A stretch of DNA of 64,000 bases. Source: an uncultured Bacteroidota bacterium. Its GTDB lineage: Bacteria > Bacteroidota > Bacteroidia > Flavobacteriales > Flavobacteriaceae. The translations under genes and the position numbers were made by a program. The stretch covers positions 1 through 64,000 of the forward strand of contig CACJQM010000004.1 of NCBI GenBank assembly GCA_902595555.1, written 5' to 3'. Below are positions 8,198 to 17,750 of the stretch, piece after piece. The notes under the pieces are model-generated. The model was not told the DNA's origin. It made no database searches and was given only the letters and a program-made list of their open reading frames with translations. Numbering within the stretch: the first letter of the stretch is position 1; each line of letters starts with the position of its first letter.

Positions 8198-10624
8198 GTG
8201 AATCTCGTTAAAATCAATAAGGTAAAAATAACATTATTTGTATTTTCGGCAATTTTATTATCTAGCTGTTCAATATCTAAAGAATTAACAGAGAATCAAA
8301 AAATAATAAGAAATAATAATTTATACGTTAATGATGAGCTAACACCTAAAGACACTCTCAATAGCCTTTTTTTACAGAAAAAAAACTCAACTTTTGTTGG
8401 TATTCCGATTGGTGCGCTAATCTACTCCGCATCTAAAGATAATACTGACAGCATTTTTGATGACTGGGTAAGCCAAAAAAACAAAAGTTCAAAACTAAAT
8501 ACAATATTCTCTAATAAACAAGTAAATCAATTAAAGGAATATTATAGAAGATTTAATGAATGGAAAAAAAACAATGGTGAGAAAATAGAAATTATTGACT
8601 CATCAAAAACTATTGCAACCGTAAAAAACCTCAACTCTTATTTCCAAAATATTGGGTTTCTGGAAAATAAAATAGTAACAGAAATTAAGACAAATCCTGA
8701 TAATCAAAAATACGCAGATGTTAACTATAAGGTTAATACAGGTCCACAATATTACATTGGCGACGTAAGCTCATTAATTGAATCCACTGTGATTGATTCC
8801 ATTTATAAACAAAATACCAGTAAATCATTTATCAAAAAAAATGAGTCATTCAAAACAAAAAATTTTGCTTTAGAAAGAGAAAGACTAAATAAATTATTTA
8901 AAAATTCTGGTATTTACGATTTTCAAATAAATTCTATTTTGTATGATGTCGAAATTGATTCTACAAACAACATCTTTAACTTACCTGTCAAAATACTTAT
9001 AACAGGTCCTGATTATAAAATTCATACAATTGATAAAATAACTGTATCAAACTTTAAAGAAAATGGAAATTTTGATTTTAATAATGATTTCATTAACAAT
9101 CAAATTAAATTCAAGATTGGAGAAAAGTTTAATGATTCCTTACGAACACTTACATTACAAAACTTTAATAAACTTGATTTATTTAGCTTTCCATCTGTAA
9201 GCTATAAGTATATTGAAAATAAAAACAACTCATTAGAGGCTGCTATAATACTTAATTCAAAGAAGAAATATGCTATTGGTTTTGGGTTCGATATTAAACA
9301 ATCAAATATTGAAGATATCGGAATTTCTTTTGAAAATAGATTTAAAACAAGGAATGTTTTTAAAAATGGTGAAAACTTGGAGTTATCTGCAACTGGATCA
9401 ATTGGAAAATCTGGTGATGTAACTATATCGCAATTAAATTATGATTTGAGTCTAAAATTCCCAAAATTCCTTTTTCTTAGCAAAAAAATCAATAATTCAC
9501 CAAAATTATTTAATCCTAGATCTTTTGTAAATTTTGGAGCTTCAAACCAAAGAAATATAGGTCTAGACAGAAATAGTTTAAAGTTTGACTTTAATTATTC
9601 ATGGAATAAAAAAAATAATTTTTTTAATTTTTCGATCGCTGAAATTGAGTTAATTAAAAACAAAAACATTGAAAATTATTTTAATATATATTCAAATTCA
9701 TATGATTTAATAAATGAAATAGCAAAAGATTACACTAATGATAGTAAATACTACATTAACGGAAATTTAAGTATACCATCGGGTATTAATCTATTTATTA
9801 ATGATGCCTTAACAGTATTCAATACAACATTAAGTAATAATGATTTAAATACAATCGATTATATAAATAACAGAAAAAAAAGGTTAACCACAAACAATTT
9901 GATAATTGGATCTTCTTTCTCAATTTCAAATAATTATGACAATCGCTATGATAAAACAAACTTCAATCAATGGAGAATAAAATTTCAAAGTGCGGGGCTT
10001 ATTACAAATGTATTGATGGGAAATAGTAGGTTGAACTCTGATGGTTTTAAAACAATATCTGAATTACCATTCTCACAATTTTTCAAATCGGAGCTTAGTT
10101 ACATCAAACATTGGAATGTTGGAGAAAACTCAAACTTTGCAACAAGATATTTCCTGGGATTTGCTATCCCCTACGGAAACTCTGAAAACATACCTTTTTC
10201 AGAATCATTTTTTGGTGGTGGTTCAAATGATAATAGAGCATGGGAAGTATATAGATTAGGTCCAGGAAGCAGTGGTGCAACAGACGAATTTAATGAAGGT
10301 AATTTTAAAATAGCTTTAAATTTTGAATATAGATTTAAAATGTTTGGAAGATTTAATGGTGCTTTATTTACTGATGTAGGTAATATTTGGAATCTTCTTG
10401 ATGACACAAATGATTCTGCTAGGAAATTTGATGGTTTAAAAGATTTGAGTGAGTTGGCAGTTGGTTCTGGATTTGGATTGAGGTACGATTCAGGGCTTTT
10501 TGTCTTTAGGCTTGATATGGGATTGAAAACTTATAATCCAGCACTGACAAAGAAAAGAAGATGGTTTAAAGATTTTAGCTTAAAAAAGGCTGTTTTTAAT
10601 ATTGGTTTAAATTATCCTTTCTAA
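8198..10624 (+). CDS. BamA/TamA-family outer-membrane lipoprotein (TamL-like)
   Basis: Omp85-superfamily protein, 808 residues. The N-terminus is a lipoprotein signal with lipobox LSSC (Cys24), which distinguishes the Bacteroidota TamL type from ordinary TamA. POTRA-like periplasmic modules fill roughly 25-340, and a 16-strand-type barrel follows, with typical segments such as FGGGSNDNRAWE, ALFTDVGNIW and FGLRYDSGLFVFRLDMGL, ending in the aromatic residue of NYPF. Family members insert or assemble outer-membrane proteins together with TamB. No tamB is adjacent, so pairing is inferred. The start is GTG because it alone gives a proper signal peptide. BamA itself remains an alternative, but the lipobox argues against it. 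Confidence 0.82.
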   Translation: MNLVKINKVKITLFVFSAILLSSCSISKELTENQKIIRNNNLYVNDELTPKDTLNSLFLQKKNSTFVGIPIGALIYSASKDNTDSIFDDWVSQKNKSSKLNTIFSNKQVNQLKEYYRRFNEWKKNNGEKIEIIDSSKTIATVKNLNSYFQNIGFLENKIVTEIKTNPDNQKYADVNYKVNTGPQYYIGDVSSLIESTVIDSIYKQNTSKSFIKKNESFKTKNFALERERLNKLFKNSGIYDFQINSILYDVEIDSTNNIFNLPVKILITGPDYKIHTIDKITVSNFKENGNFDFNNDFINNQIKFKIGEKFNDSLRTLTLQNFNKLDLFSFPSVSYKYIENKNNSLEAAIILNSKKKYAIGFGFDIKQSNIEDIGISFENRFKTRNVFKNGENLELSATGSIGKSGDVTISQLNYDLSLKFPKFLFLSKKINNSPKLFNPRSFVNFGASNQRNIGLDRNSLKFDFNYSWNKKNNFFNFSIAEIELIKNKNIENYFNIYSNSYDLINEIAKDYTNDSKYYINGNLSIPSGINLFINDALTVFNTTLSNNDLNTIDYINNRKKRLTTNNLIIGSSFSISNNYDNRYDKTNFNQWRIKFQSAGLITNVLMGNSRLNSDGFKTISELPFSQFFKSELSYIKHWNVGENSNFATRYFLGFAIPYGNSENIPFSESFFGGGSNDNRAWEVYRLGPGSSGATDEFNEGNFKIALNFEYRFKMFGRFNGALFTDVGNIWNLLDDTNDSARKFDGLKDLSELAVGSGFGLRYDSGLFVFRLDMGLKTYNPALTKKRRWFKDFSLKKAVFNIGLNYPF

Positions 10625-10640
10625 CTAGTTTTATTCTTAT

Positions 10641-10648
10641 TAATTTTG
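10641..10648 (+). promoter_or_regulatory. Bacteroidota -7 element for fbaA
   Basis: TAATTTTG, a full TAnnTTTG match, ends 18 bases before the fbaA ATG at 10667, in the 42-bp gap after the tamL-like gene. Confidence 0.45.
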
Positions 10649-10666
10649 GGGCTTAATATCGTTTAA

Positions 10667-11713
10667 ATGGTTTTAACAGGAAATAAAGTTCAAGAACTTT
10701 TCGACAAAGCAAAAGCAAACAAGTTTGCAATACCCGCAGTAAATGTAATTGGATCAAACTCAATTAACGCTACATTGGAAACTGCTGCTAAACTAAATTC
10801 ACCTGTCATAATTCAATTTTCAAATGGAGGTGCTATTTTTAATGCTGGTAAAAGTTTAAAAAACGAAAACCAAATTGCTGCAATAAAAGGTGCTGTTTCT
10901 GGTGCCAAACATGTTCGTGAATTAAGTGATTTGTATGGAGCAACCGTAATCTTACATACGGATCATGCTTCCAGAAAATTATTGCCATGGATTGATGGTT
11001 TAATCGATGAAAGTGAAAAAAACTTCAAATTAACAGGTGAACCCCTTTTTAGTTCTCATATGATCGACCTTTCCGAGGAAAAGATTGAAGACAACATTGA
11101 AACATGCTGTGAATATCTAAAAAGAATGTCAAAAATTGGAATGACACTTGAAATAGAACTTGGAGTAACCGGTGGTGAAGAAGATGGTGTTGATAATACT
11201 GGTATTGATGAATCAAAACTGTATACACAACCTGAAGAAGTTCATTATGCTTACAAAAAGTTAATGGAAATAAGTGATAAATTCACAGTTGCCGCAGCTT
11301 TTGGTAATGTTCACGGTGTTTACAAACCTGGAAATGTTAAATTAAAACCAATTATATTAAAAAACTCACAGGATCTAATATCAGAGAAATTTAAATTAGG
11401 AAATAACCCAATAAACTTTGTATTTCATGGTGGGTCTGGATCTTCAGTGTCTGAAATCCGAGAAGCTATTGATTATGGTGCAATAAAAATGAATATAGAT
11501 ACTGATATGCAGTATGCATTTATGGAAGCATCTCGTGATTATTTCACAGAAAACATAGATTATTTAAAAACACAAATCGGTAATCCTGACGGACCAGGAA
11601 ATCCAAATAAAAAGTTCTATGATCCCAGAGTATGGCTCAGAAAATCTGAGGAAAATTTTGTTAAAAGATTGGTAAAATCTTTTGAAGATCTAAACAACGT
11701 TAATACTTTATAG
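10667..11713 (+). CDS. fbaA: Class II fructose-bisphosphate aldolase
   Basis: Zinc-dependent aldolase that interconverts fructose-1,6-bisphosphate with DHAP and glyceraldehyde-3-phosphate in glycolysis and gluconeogenesis. The 348 residues and the insertion-rich layout fit the class IIA (E. coli FbaA-like) type. HTDH at 97-100 supplies catalytic Asp99 and zinc ligand His100. ELGVTGGEEDG carries the conserved acidic loop. The further zinc-ligand histidines lie in GNVHGVYKPG and VFHGGSGS, and NIDTDMQYA is the substrate phosphate/turn motif. It lies just upstream of accD on the same strand (34-bp gap). Confidence 0.96.
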   Translation: MVLTGNKVQELFDKAKANKFAIPAVNVIGSNSINATLETAAKLNSPVIIQFSNGGAIFNAGKSLKNENQIAAIKGAVSGAKHVRELSDLYGATVILHTDHASRKLLPWIDGLIDESEKNFKLTGEPLFSSHMIDLSEEKIEDNIETCCEYLKRMSKIGMTLEIELGVTGGEEDGVDNTGIDESKLYTQPEEVHYAYKKLMEISDKFTVAAAFGNVHGVYKPGNVKLKPIILKNSQDLISEKFKLGNNPINFVFHGGSGSSVSEIREAIDYGAIKMNIDTDMQYAFMEASRDYFTENIDYLKTQIGNPDGPGNPNKKFYDPRVWLRKSEENFVKRLVKSFEDLNNVNTL

Positions 11714-11747
11714 ATTTTTATTGTAAGTTTAATTTAGAATAATAAAA

Positions 11748-12611
11748 ATGGCCTGGTTTAGACGACAAAAAAAAGGGATTCAAACTGATACACAAGACAA
11801 AAAAGATACTCCTGAGGGTCTTTGGCATAAAACACCATCAGGAAAAATTGTTGATAATGACGAATTAATCGGTAATAATTTTGTTTCACCTGAAGATAAT
11901 TTTCACTTAAGAATTGGATCACTTGAATATTTCAAAATTCTTTTTGATAACAATGAATATGAAGTTTTGTTTGATAATTTAATTAGTGCAGATCCATTAA
12001 AATTTGTTGATACTAAATCATACCCAAAACGTATTAAAGATGCTCAAAAGAAAACTGGTCTAAATGAAGCTATTAAAGTAGCATATGGAGAATCATTTGG
12101 AAAAAAACTTACCATTGCATCAATGGACTTTACTTATATTGGTGGATCAATGGGCTCAGTTGTTGGAGAAAAAATATCAAGGGCTATTGATCATGCAATT
12201 AAAGAGAAAACTCCGCTGGTAATAATTTCAAAATCAGGTGGTGCAAGAATGATGGAGGGTGCAATTTCTTTAATGCAAATGGCAAAAACATCTGCTAAGT
12301 TAACGCAGTTGTCAAAAAATAAGCTACCATATATTTCTTTATGTACCGACCCAACAACAGGTGGAACAACCGCATCATTTGCCATGCTTGGTGATATTAT
12401 AATATCTGAGCCAGGCGCATTAATTGGTTTTGCTGGACCAAGGGTGGTCAAAGATACTACAGGACAAGACCTGCCTCAAGGTTTTCAAAGATCAGAGTTT
12501 TTATTGGACAATGGTTTTATAGATTTTATTAGCCATAGAAATGATTTAAAAAAGAACATCAATTTATATATTGATTTGATATTAAATACCCCTCTGAGAG
12601 CTTACAATTAA
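11748..12611 (+). CDS. accD: Acetyl-CoA carboxylase carboxyltransferase beta subunit
   Basis: Carboxyltransferase subunit that, with AccA, moves the carboxyl group from biotin-BCCP to acetyl-CoA to give malonyl-CoA for fatty-acid synthesis. In 287 residues it shows the crotonase-like core GGSMGS (132-137), SGGARM (163-168) and TTGGTTAS (203-210), with the late [15 protein letters not shown]-type region as [12 protein letters not shown]. The N-terminal four-cysteine zinc ribbon of the E. coli protein is not conserved: the aligned stretch [16 protein letters not shown] has no cysteine. I recall the same loss in other flavobacterial AccD proteins. The gene is followed by rpsO with its own promoter. 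Confidence 0.95.
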   Translation: MAWFRRQKKGIQTDTQDKKDTPEGLWHKTPSGKIVDNDELIGNNFVSPEDNFHLRIGSLEYFKILFDNNEYEVLFDNLISADPLKFVDTKSYPKRIKDAQKKTGLNEAIKVAYGESFGKKLTIASMDFTYIGGSMGSVVGEKISRAIDHAIKEKTPLVIISKSGGARMMEGAISLMQMAKTSAKLTQLSKNKLPYISLCTDPTTGGTTASFAMLGDIIISEPGALIGFAGPRVVKDTTGQDLPQGFQRSEFLLDNGFIDFISHRNDLKKNINLYIDLILNTPLRAYN

Positions 12612-12629
12612 ATCTTAAAAAAATTATAC

Positions 12630-12637
12630 TATATTTG
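12630..12637 (+). promoter_or_regulatory. Bacteroidota -7 element for rpsO-pnp
   Basis: TATATTTG followed by CCG ends 20 bases before the rpsO ATG at 12657. A TATATTTGC core is what I expect for strong flavobacterial housekeeping promoters. It would drive rpsO and probably pnp. Confidence 0.55.
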
Positions 12638-12656
12638 CCGTCAAATTATTAAATAA

Positions 12657-12926
12657 ATGTATCTAACAAAGAATAAAAAGGAAGAGCTGTTTAAAGAACA
12701 CGGTAAGTCTGAAAAAGATTCTGGATCTGCCGAGGGGCAGATTGCTCTATTTACTGCAAGAATCAATCACCTTACAAATCATTTAAAAGAAAATAAAAAA
12801 GATTTTAATACTGAGAGAGCACTTGTAAAAATGGTAGGTAAGAGAAAAAGTCTTTTAAGTTATTTAAAAGCTAAGGATATTGAGAGATACAGATCTATTA
12901 TAAAGAAGTTGTCTATTAGAAAATAG
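12657..12926 (+). CDS. rpsO: 30S ribosomal protein S15
   Basis: A primary-binding small-subunit protein (89 residues, the normal length) that contacts helices 20-22 of 16S rRNA and bridges to the large subunit. Diagnostic segments are GSAEGQIALFTARINHLTNHLKENKKDF-type sequence (GSAEGQIALFTARI then LTNHLKENKKD) and VGKRKSLLSYLK. The rpsO-pnp order is the same as in many bacteria, where the two genes are co-transcribed and processed between the cistrons. Here a 9-bp inverted repeat occupies the gap to pnp. Confidence 0.97.
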   Translation: MYLTKNKKEELFKEHGKSEKDSGSAEGQIALFTARINHLTNHLKENKKDFNTERALVKMVGKRKSLLSYLKAKDIERYRSIIKKLSIRK

Positions 12927-12930
12927 TCTG

Positions 12931-12976
12931 GTTTTCATTGGTTGCTACCCACACAACAAAATTAATTAATGAAAAC
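12931..12976 (+). promoter_or_regulatory. Inverted repeat in rpsO-pnp intercistronic RNA
   Basis: GTTTTCATT (12931-12939) and its exact reverse complement AATGAAAAC (12968-12976) enclose a 28-base loop with an inner GTTG/CAAC pairing (12941-12944 with 12954-12957). The 3' arm ends 2 bases before the pnp ATG at 12979, so a folded stem would bury the pnp start region. In E. coli the pnp leader stem is cut by RNase III and used for PNPase autoregulation. An equivalent role here is inference. Confidence 0.5.
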
Positions 12977-12978
12977 AT

Positions 12979-15099
12979 ATGAATACAAAAGTTTATAAAA
13001 AAGAAATTAAACTACCTGATGGTAGAATTATATCAATCGAAACTGGAAAATTAGCAAAACAAGCAGATGGATCAGCTGTTATTCAAATGGGAAATACCAT
13101 GCTTCTTGCTACAGTAGTTTCATCCAGAACACCAAGTCCAGTAGATTTTTTACCCCTAACCGTTGATTATAGAGAAAAATTTGCTGCATCTGGAAAATTC
13201 CCAGGTGGATTTTTTAAGAGAGAAGCTAGACCTTCTAATGATGAAATATTAACTATGAGATTGGTTGATAGAGTATTAAGACCTCTATTTCCCAAAGATT
13301 ATCATTATGAAACACAAGTTATGATTCAACTTATGTCTCACGATGAAAATGTAATGCCTGATTCACTTGCTGGATTAGCAGCCTCAACCGTTATTCAACT
13401 ATCTGATATTCCCTTCGAATATCCAATTTCTGAGGTTCGTGTTGCTAGAATAGATGGAGAATTCATAGTTAACCCTAGTCGTGAACAACTTAATGATTCT
13501 GATATTGACATTATGGTTGGAGCCAGCTACGAATCTGTATCTATGGTTGAGGGGGAGTTTGATGAAATTTCAGAACAAGAAATGACCAATGCTATAAAAT
13601 TTGGACATGATGCAATAAAAGCACAAATAGATGCTCAAAATGATCTTGTAAATGAAGTTGGCAAAAAAGAAACCAGAGAATACGAAAAAGCTGTTGAAAA
13701 TGAAGATTTATTAAAAAAAGTTAATAATGATTGTTATTCCAAATGTTATGAAATTGCTAAAAAAGGATTATCCAAAAAAGAGAGATCTGAACAATTTTCG
13801 GAAGTTAAAGAACAACTACTTGAATCATTTAGTGAAGAAGACTTAGAAGAAAATGAAAATCTCATTAAAAAATATTTTTCCAAGGTCGAAAAAGAAGCCA
13901 TCAGAGAATTAGTTTTAAGTGAAGGAATAAGGCTAGATGGTAGAAAAACAACTAATATTAGACCTATTTGGTGTGAAGTTGCATATTTACCTTCAACTCA
14001 TGGATCAGCAATTTTTACTAGAGGAGAAACTCAAGCATTAGCTACTGTTACGTTGGGAACATCTAGAGATGCAAATATTATTGACTCACCCACAAACCAA
14101 GGTGAAGAAAATTTTTATTTACACTATAATTTTCCTCCATTTTCAACAGGAGAAGCCCGTCCTTTAAGAGGAACATCTAGAAGAGAAATTGGTCATGGTA
14201 ATTTAGCTCAAAGAGCTTTAAGCAAAGTTTTCCCAAATGACTGTCCATACACTGTCAGAGTTGTTTCAGAAGTATTGGAATCGAATGGTTCATCTTCTAT
14301 GGCAACTGTTTGTTCTGGTACAATGGCTTTGATGGATGCAGGTGTAAAAATAACTAAGCCTGTTTCCGGGATTGCTATGGGATTGATTTCTGATGGAAAA
14401 AGATACTCTGTTCTTTCTGATATTTTAGGTGATGAAGATCATCTTGGAGATATGGATTTCAAAGTAACTGGTACAAAAGATGGAATAACTGCATGTCAGA
14501 TGGATATCAAAATCAAAGGGTTGTCATATGAAATACTTGAAAAAGCACTTGAACAAGCAAAGACAGGTAGATTAGAAATCCTTAATGAAATGACAAATAC
14601 AATTCAAAATCCTGCTGAATCTGTTAAACCACACGCTCCAAAGATGGTCAAAGTTGTTATTGACGGTGACTTTATTGGAGCAGTTATAGGTCCAGGTGGA
14701 AAAGTAATTCAGGAAATGCAAAAAGAAACAGGAACTACAATAGTTATTGAGGAAGAAGATGAAAAAGGTATAGTTGAAATTTTGGGAACAGATCAAAATA
14801 TGATTGATTCAGTTATTCAAAAAATAGAAGATATAACTTTTAAACCTAAAGTTGGAGAAACTTATAATGTTAAGGTTGTAAAAATCTTAGATTTTGGTGC
14901 TGTTGTAGAGTTTAGACCTGGCAAAGAGGTTTTATTACATGTATCTGAAATTGCATGGGAAAGAGTAGAAAAAGTGGAGGAATATCTTAAAATTGGTGAT
15001 TTAATCGACGTAAAATATGTTGGATTTGACCCTAGAACTAAAAAACAAAAAGTTTCTAGGAGATTATTGTTGGAAAGACCACCAAAAAAAGATAAATAA
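12979..15099 (+). CDS. pnp: Polyribonucleotide nucleotidyltransferase (PNPase)
   Basis: Phosphorolytic 3'-5' exoribonuclease and component of RNA-degradation complexes, 706 residues. Domain order is two RNase PH domains (about 1-220 and 310-540) joined by a helical linker, then a KH domain with GPGGK at about 571, then an S1 RNA-binding domain (about 625-695, [19 protein letters not shown] region). The active RNase PH half contains [20 protein letters not shown] and a [12 protein letters not shown] segment. The start is the ATG at 12979. An out-of-frame ATG at 12969 lies within the inverted-repeat arm. It follows rpsO by 52 bp. Confidence 0.97.
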   Translation: MNTKVYKKEIKLPDGRIISIETGKLAKQADGSAVIQMGNTMLLATVVSSRTPSPVDFLPLTVDYREKFAASGKFPGGFFKREARPSNDEILTMRLVDRVLRPLFPKDYHYETQVMIQLMSHDENVMPDSLAGLAASTVIQLSDIPFEYPISEVRVARIDGEFIVNPSREQLNDSDIDIMVGASYESVSMVEGEFDEISEQEMTNAIKFGHDAIKAQIDAQNDLVNEVGKKETREYEKAVENEDLLKKVNNDCYSKCYEIAKKGLSKKERSEQFSEVKEQLLESFSEEDLEENENLIKKYFSKVEKEAIRELVLSEGIRLDGRKTTNIRPIWCEVAYLPSTHGSAIFTRGETQALATVTLGTSRDANIIDSPTNQGEENFYLHYNFPPFSTGEARPLRGTSRREIGHGNLAQRALSKVFPNDCPYTVRVVSEVLESNGSSSMATVCSGTMALMDAGVKITKPVSGIAMGLISDGKRYSVLSDILGDEDHLGDMDFKVTGTKDGITACQMDIKIKGLSYEILEKALEQAKTGRLEILNEMTNTIQNPAESVKPHAPKMVKVVIDGDFIGAVIGPGGKVIQEMQKETGTTIVIEEEDEKGIVEILGTDQNMIDSVIQKIEDITFKPKVGETYNVKVVKILDFGAVVEFRPGKEVLLHVSEIAWERVEKVEEYLKIGDLIDVKYVGFDPRTKKQKVSRRLLLERPPKKDK

Positions 15100-15148
15100 A
15101 TTGAAACCTTTTTCCTTTTTTATCGTATAAGTTAATAAAGGGTACTAG

Positions 15149-16012
15149 ATGAGACAATTAAAAATTACCAAACAGGTAACAAACAGAGAAACTGCATCTC
15201 TGGACAAATACCTTCAAGAGATTGGAAAAGTTGATTTAATAACAGCTGAAGAAGAAGTAGAATTAGCGCAGCGAATTAAAGCTGGTGATGAAGTAGCTTT
15301 AGAAAAATTAACAAAAGCGAATTTAAGATTTGTAGTTTCTGTTGCTAAACAATATCAAAATCAAGGTTTAACACTGCCAGACTTGATTAATGAGGGTAAT
15401 TTAGGCCTTATCAAGGCTGCTAGAAGATTTGATGAAACTAGAGGTTTTAAATTTATTTCTTATGCTGTTTGGTGGATAAGACAATCAATCCTTCAAGCAT
15501 TAGCTGAACAATCTAGAATTGTTAGGCTACCATTGAATAAAATTGGTTCAATAAACAAAATCAACAAGATGTATGCTTTCTTAGAGCAGGCCAATGAAAG
15601 GGTTCCATCTGCAGAAGAGATTGCAAAAGAATTAGACATGACTGTTTCAGATGTTAAAGAATCAATGAAAAACTCTGGTAGGCATGTTTCGATGGATGCT
15701 CCTTTAGTTGAAGGTGAAGACTCCAATCTTTACGACGTATTAAAGAGTGGTGAATCTCCCAATCCTGATAAAAAATTACTACATGAGTCTTTAAAAACTG
15801 AAATTAATAGATCACTTGAAACTTTAACACCAAGAGAGGCTGATGTTGTTAAATTATACTTTGGTTTAGGTGAACAACATGCTATGACCCTTGAGGAAAT
15901 TGGTGAAACATTTGACCTTACACGAGAGAGAGTTAGGCAAATTAAAGAGAAAGCTATCAGAAGACTTAAACATACCTCCAGAAGCAAAATTTTAAAAACC
16001 TATTTAGGATAA
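15149..16012 (+). CDS. rpoD: Primary RNA polymerase sigma factor, Bacteroidota type
   Basis: Sigma-70 family housekeeping factor of 287 residues. Bacteroidota primary sigmas lack the long acidic region 1.1 and are about this size. Seen: region 1.2 ([19 protein letters not shown] part, from about 18), region 2 with [12 protein letters not shown] and the -10-reading [15 protein letters not shown] (about 100-114), region 3, and region 4.2 helix-turn-helix [20 protein letters not shown] (about 249-268). This would be the factor reading the TAnnTTTG elements listed here. It is followed 3 bp later by rpe. Confidence 0.96.
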   Translation: MRQLKITKQVTNRETASLDKYLQEIGKVDLITAEEEVELAQRIKAGDEVALEKLTKANLRFVVSVAKQYQNQGLTLPDLINEGNLGLIKAARRFDETRGFKFISYAVWWIRQSILQALAEQSRIVRLPLNKIGSINKINKMYAFLEQANERVPSAEEIAKELDMTVSDVKESMKNSGRHVSMDAPLVEGEDSNLYDVLKSGESPNPDKKLLHESLKTEINRSLETLTPREADVVKLYFGLGEQHAMTLEEIGETFDLTRERVRQIKEKAIRRLKHTSRSKILKTYLG

Positions 16013-16015
16013 TCG

Positions 16016-16669
16016 ATGAAAATTGTTGCACCGTCTATGTTGTCTTGTAACTTTAGTGAGTTAGGAGATGAAATAGAAATGGTCAACAAAAGTAAAGCAG
16101 GTTGGTTTCATTTGGACATAATGGATGGTGTATTTGTTCCAAATATTACATTTGGAACACCAATTTTAGAGATCTTCAATTCATTAGGTAAAAAACATTT
16201 AGATATGCACTTAATGATTATCAATCCAGAAAAATATATCGAGAAATTTGCAGGCCTTGGTGCAGATACAATTACTGTACATTATGAAGCTTGTGATGAT
16301 TTAGAAAAAATAATTGGAGATATTAAAAAACTTGGGGTTAAGGCTGGGGTGGCAATTAATCCTAATACAGATGTTTCACTACTTGATCATTTATTAGAAG
16401 AAATTGATTTAGTATGTCTTATGAGTGTATTTCCTGGTTTTTCCGGTCAAAAATTTATTCCAGAAACCTTCCCAAGACTAAAGGAACTAAAGAGAATGAT
16501 TAATGAAAAAAATACCAATACATTAATTCAAATCGATGGTGGAGTTAGCCTTAACAATGCTCAGGAATTAATATCCCTAGGTGCTGATGTCCTAGTTGCT
16601 GGAAGCTTTGTTTTTAAATCTGATAGTCCAAAAGAAACGATAGAAAAATTACATTCAGCAATTAATTAA
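16016..16669 (+). CDS. rpe: Ribulose-phosphate 3-epimerase
   Basis: TIM-barrel epimerase interconverting ribulose-5-phosphate and xylulose-5-phosphate in the pentose phosphate pathway, 217 residues. Motifs are HLDIMDGVFVPNITFG with metal/catalytic His and Asp, VHYEA, MSVFPGFSGQKFIP (phosphate/flexible loop) and IQIDGGVSLNN (catalytic Asp). The gene starts 3 bp after the sigma-factor stop and is probably in the same transcript, an order I associate with flavobacterial genomes. Confidence 0.96.
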   Translation: MKIVAPSMLSCNFSELGDEIEMVNKSKAGWFHLDIMDGVFVPNITFGTPILEIFNSLGKKHLDMHLMIINPEKYIEKFAGLGADTITVHYEACDDLEKIIGDIKKLGVKAGVAINPNTDVSLLDHLLEEIDLVCLMSVFPGFSGQKFIPETFPRLKELKRMINEKNTNTLIQIDGGVSLNNAQELISLGADVLVAGSFVFKSDSPKETIEKLHSAIN

Positions 16670-16700
16670 CATTTTCCATTTATTTAATTAAATTAACTAA

Positions 16701-17750
16701 ATGACTGACTCGATCAATATCATAGGATTAATGAGTGGAACATCTGTGGATGGTTTGGATGTATGTTATGTTTCTTTTCCAAAAAATAAAATAGAGGAAT
16801 ATGAAATTTTAAATTGTACAACAGTTGATTATCCAACTGATTTAAAAAATCAACTTAATAATATAATTAATTACGATCAAAGAAAAATTAAGGAGATTGA
16901 TTTAAAATTTGGTGAATTTATAGGTCTAAGCATCAATAAATTTTTGAAGGAAAATAAATTAGACTTGCCGGATTTAATATCATCTCATGGTCACACAGTT
17001 TTTCATAAACCTAATATTTCAAAAACTTTACAAATAGGTGATGGGAGGACTATAAATAAAATTACAGGTATAAAAACTGTAAATAATTTTAGAGAGCAAG
17101 ATGTAAAACTTGGTGGTCAGGGTGCCCCATTAGTTCCTATTGGAGATAAACTTTTGTTTAAAAAATATAAGTATTGTTTAAATCTTGGTGGTTTTGTAAA
17201 TATCTCGGTAAAAAAAAGCAATAAAATATTTGCATATGACATTTGCCCATTGAACACCGTACTTAACTTTTATTCTAAAAAAATTGGTCATGAATATGAT
17301 TATGATGGAAATTTTTCGAAAACAGGAATTATTAATAACAATCTATTTAATGAGTTAAATGAGTTGAGCTTCTATTTTGAAAAACATCCTAAGTCATTAG
17401 GTATTGAATTTGTTCTTGAGGAGATTTTCCCAATTATAGATAAATATAAATTAAGTGAGATTGACATATTGGCAACTTATATCAAACACGCTGCTTATCA
17501 GATATCAAAAAATATTTTAGATAATGAAAAGGTACTTATATCAGGTGGTGGAAGTTTTAATAAAACATTAATAAAATCTTTAACAAATTATGGTATTAAT
17601 ATTTCCCGCCCTAATAACATTATAATCAATTATAAGGAATCCTTAATCTTTGCATTATTGGGTCATCTAAGATTGAATAATGAAATAAATTGCTTAAAAA
17701 GTGTAACAGGTGCCACAAGAGATCACTCAAGCGGAGATGTTTTTGGTTAA
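16701..17750 (+). CDS. anmK: Anhydro-N-acetylmuramic acid kinase
   Basis: Sugar kinase of the ASKHA fold that opens and phosphorylates 1,6-anhydro-MurNAc to MurNAc-6-phosphate during cell-wall recycling. The N-terminal signature GLMSGTSVDGLDV (9-21), the SHGHTVFHKP segment, NLGGFVNIS and the C-terminal SGGGSFN (about 281-287) are all present in 349 residues, the usual length. This implies the cell recycles its own peptidoglycan, consistent with the meso-DAP type wall genes in the dcw cluster. The 3' end overlaps the convergent DUF1080 gene by 4 bp. Confidence 0.95.
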   Translation: MTDSINIIGLMSGTSVDGLDVCYVSFPKNKIEEYEILNCTTVDYPTDLKNQLNNIINYDQRKIKEIDLKFGEFIGLSINKFLKENKLDLPDLISSHGHTVFHKPNISKTLQIGDGRTINKITGIKTVNNFREQDVKLGGQGAPLVPIGDKLLFKKYKYCLNLGGFVNISVKKSNKIFAYDICPLNTVLNFYSKKIGHEYDYDGNFSKTGIINNNLFNELNELSFYFEKHPKSLGIEFVLEEIFPIIDKYKLSEIDILATYIKHAAYQISKNILDNEKVLISGGGSFNKTLIKSLTNYGINISRPNNIIINYKESLIFALLGHLRLNNEINCLKSVTGATRDHSSGDVFG

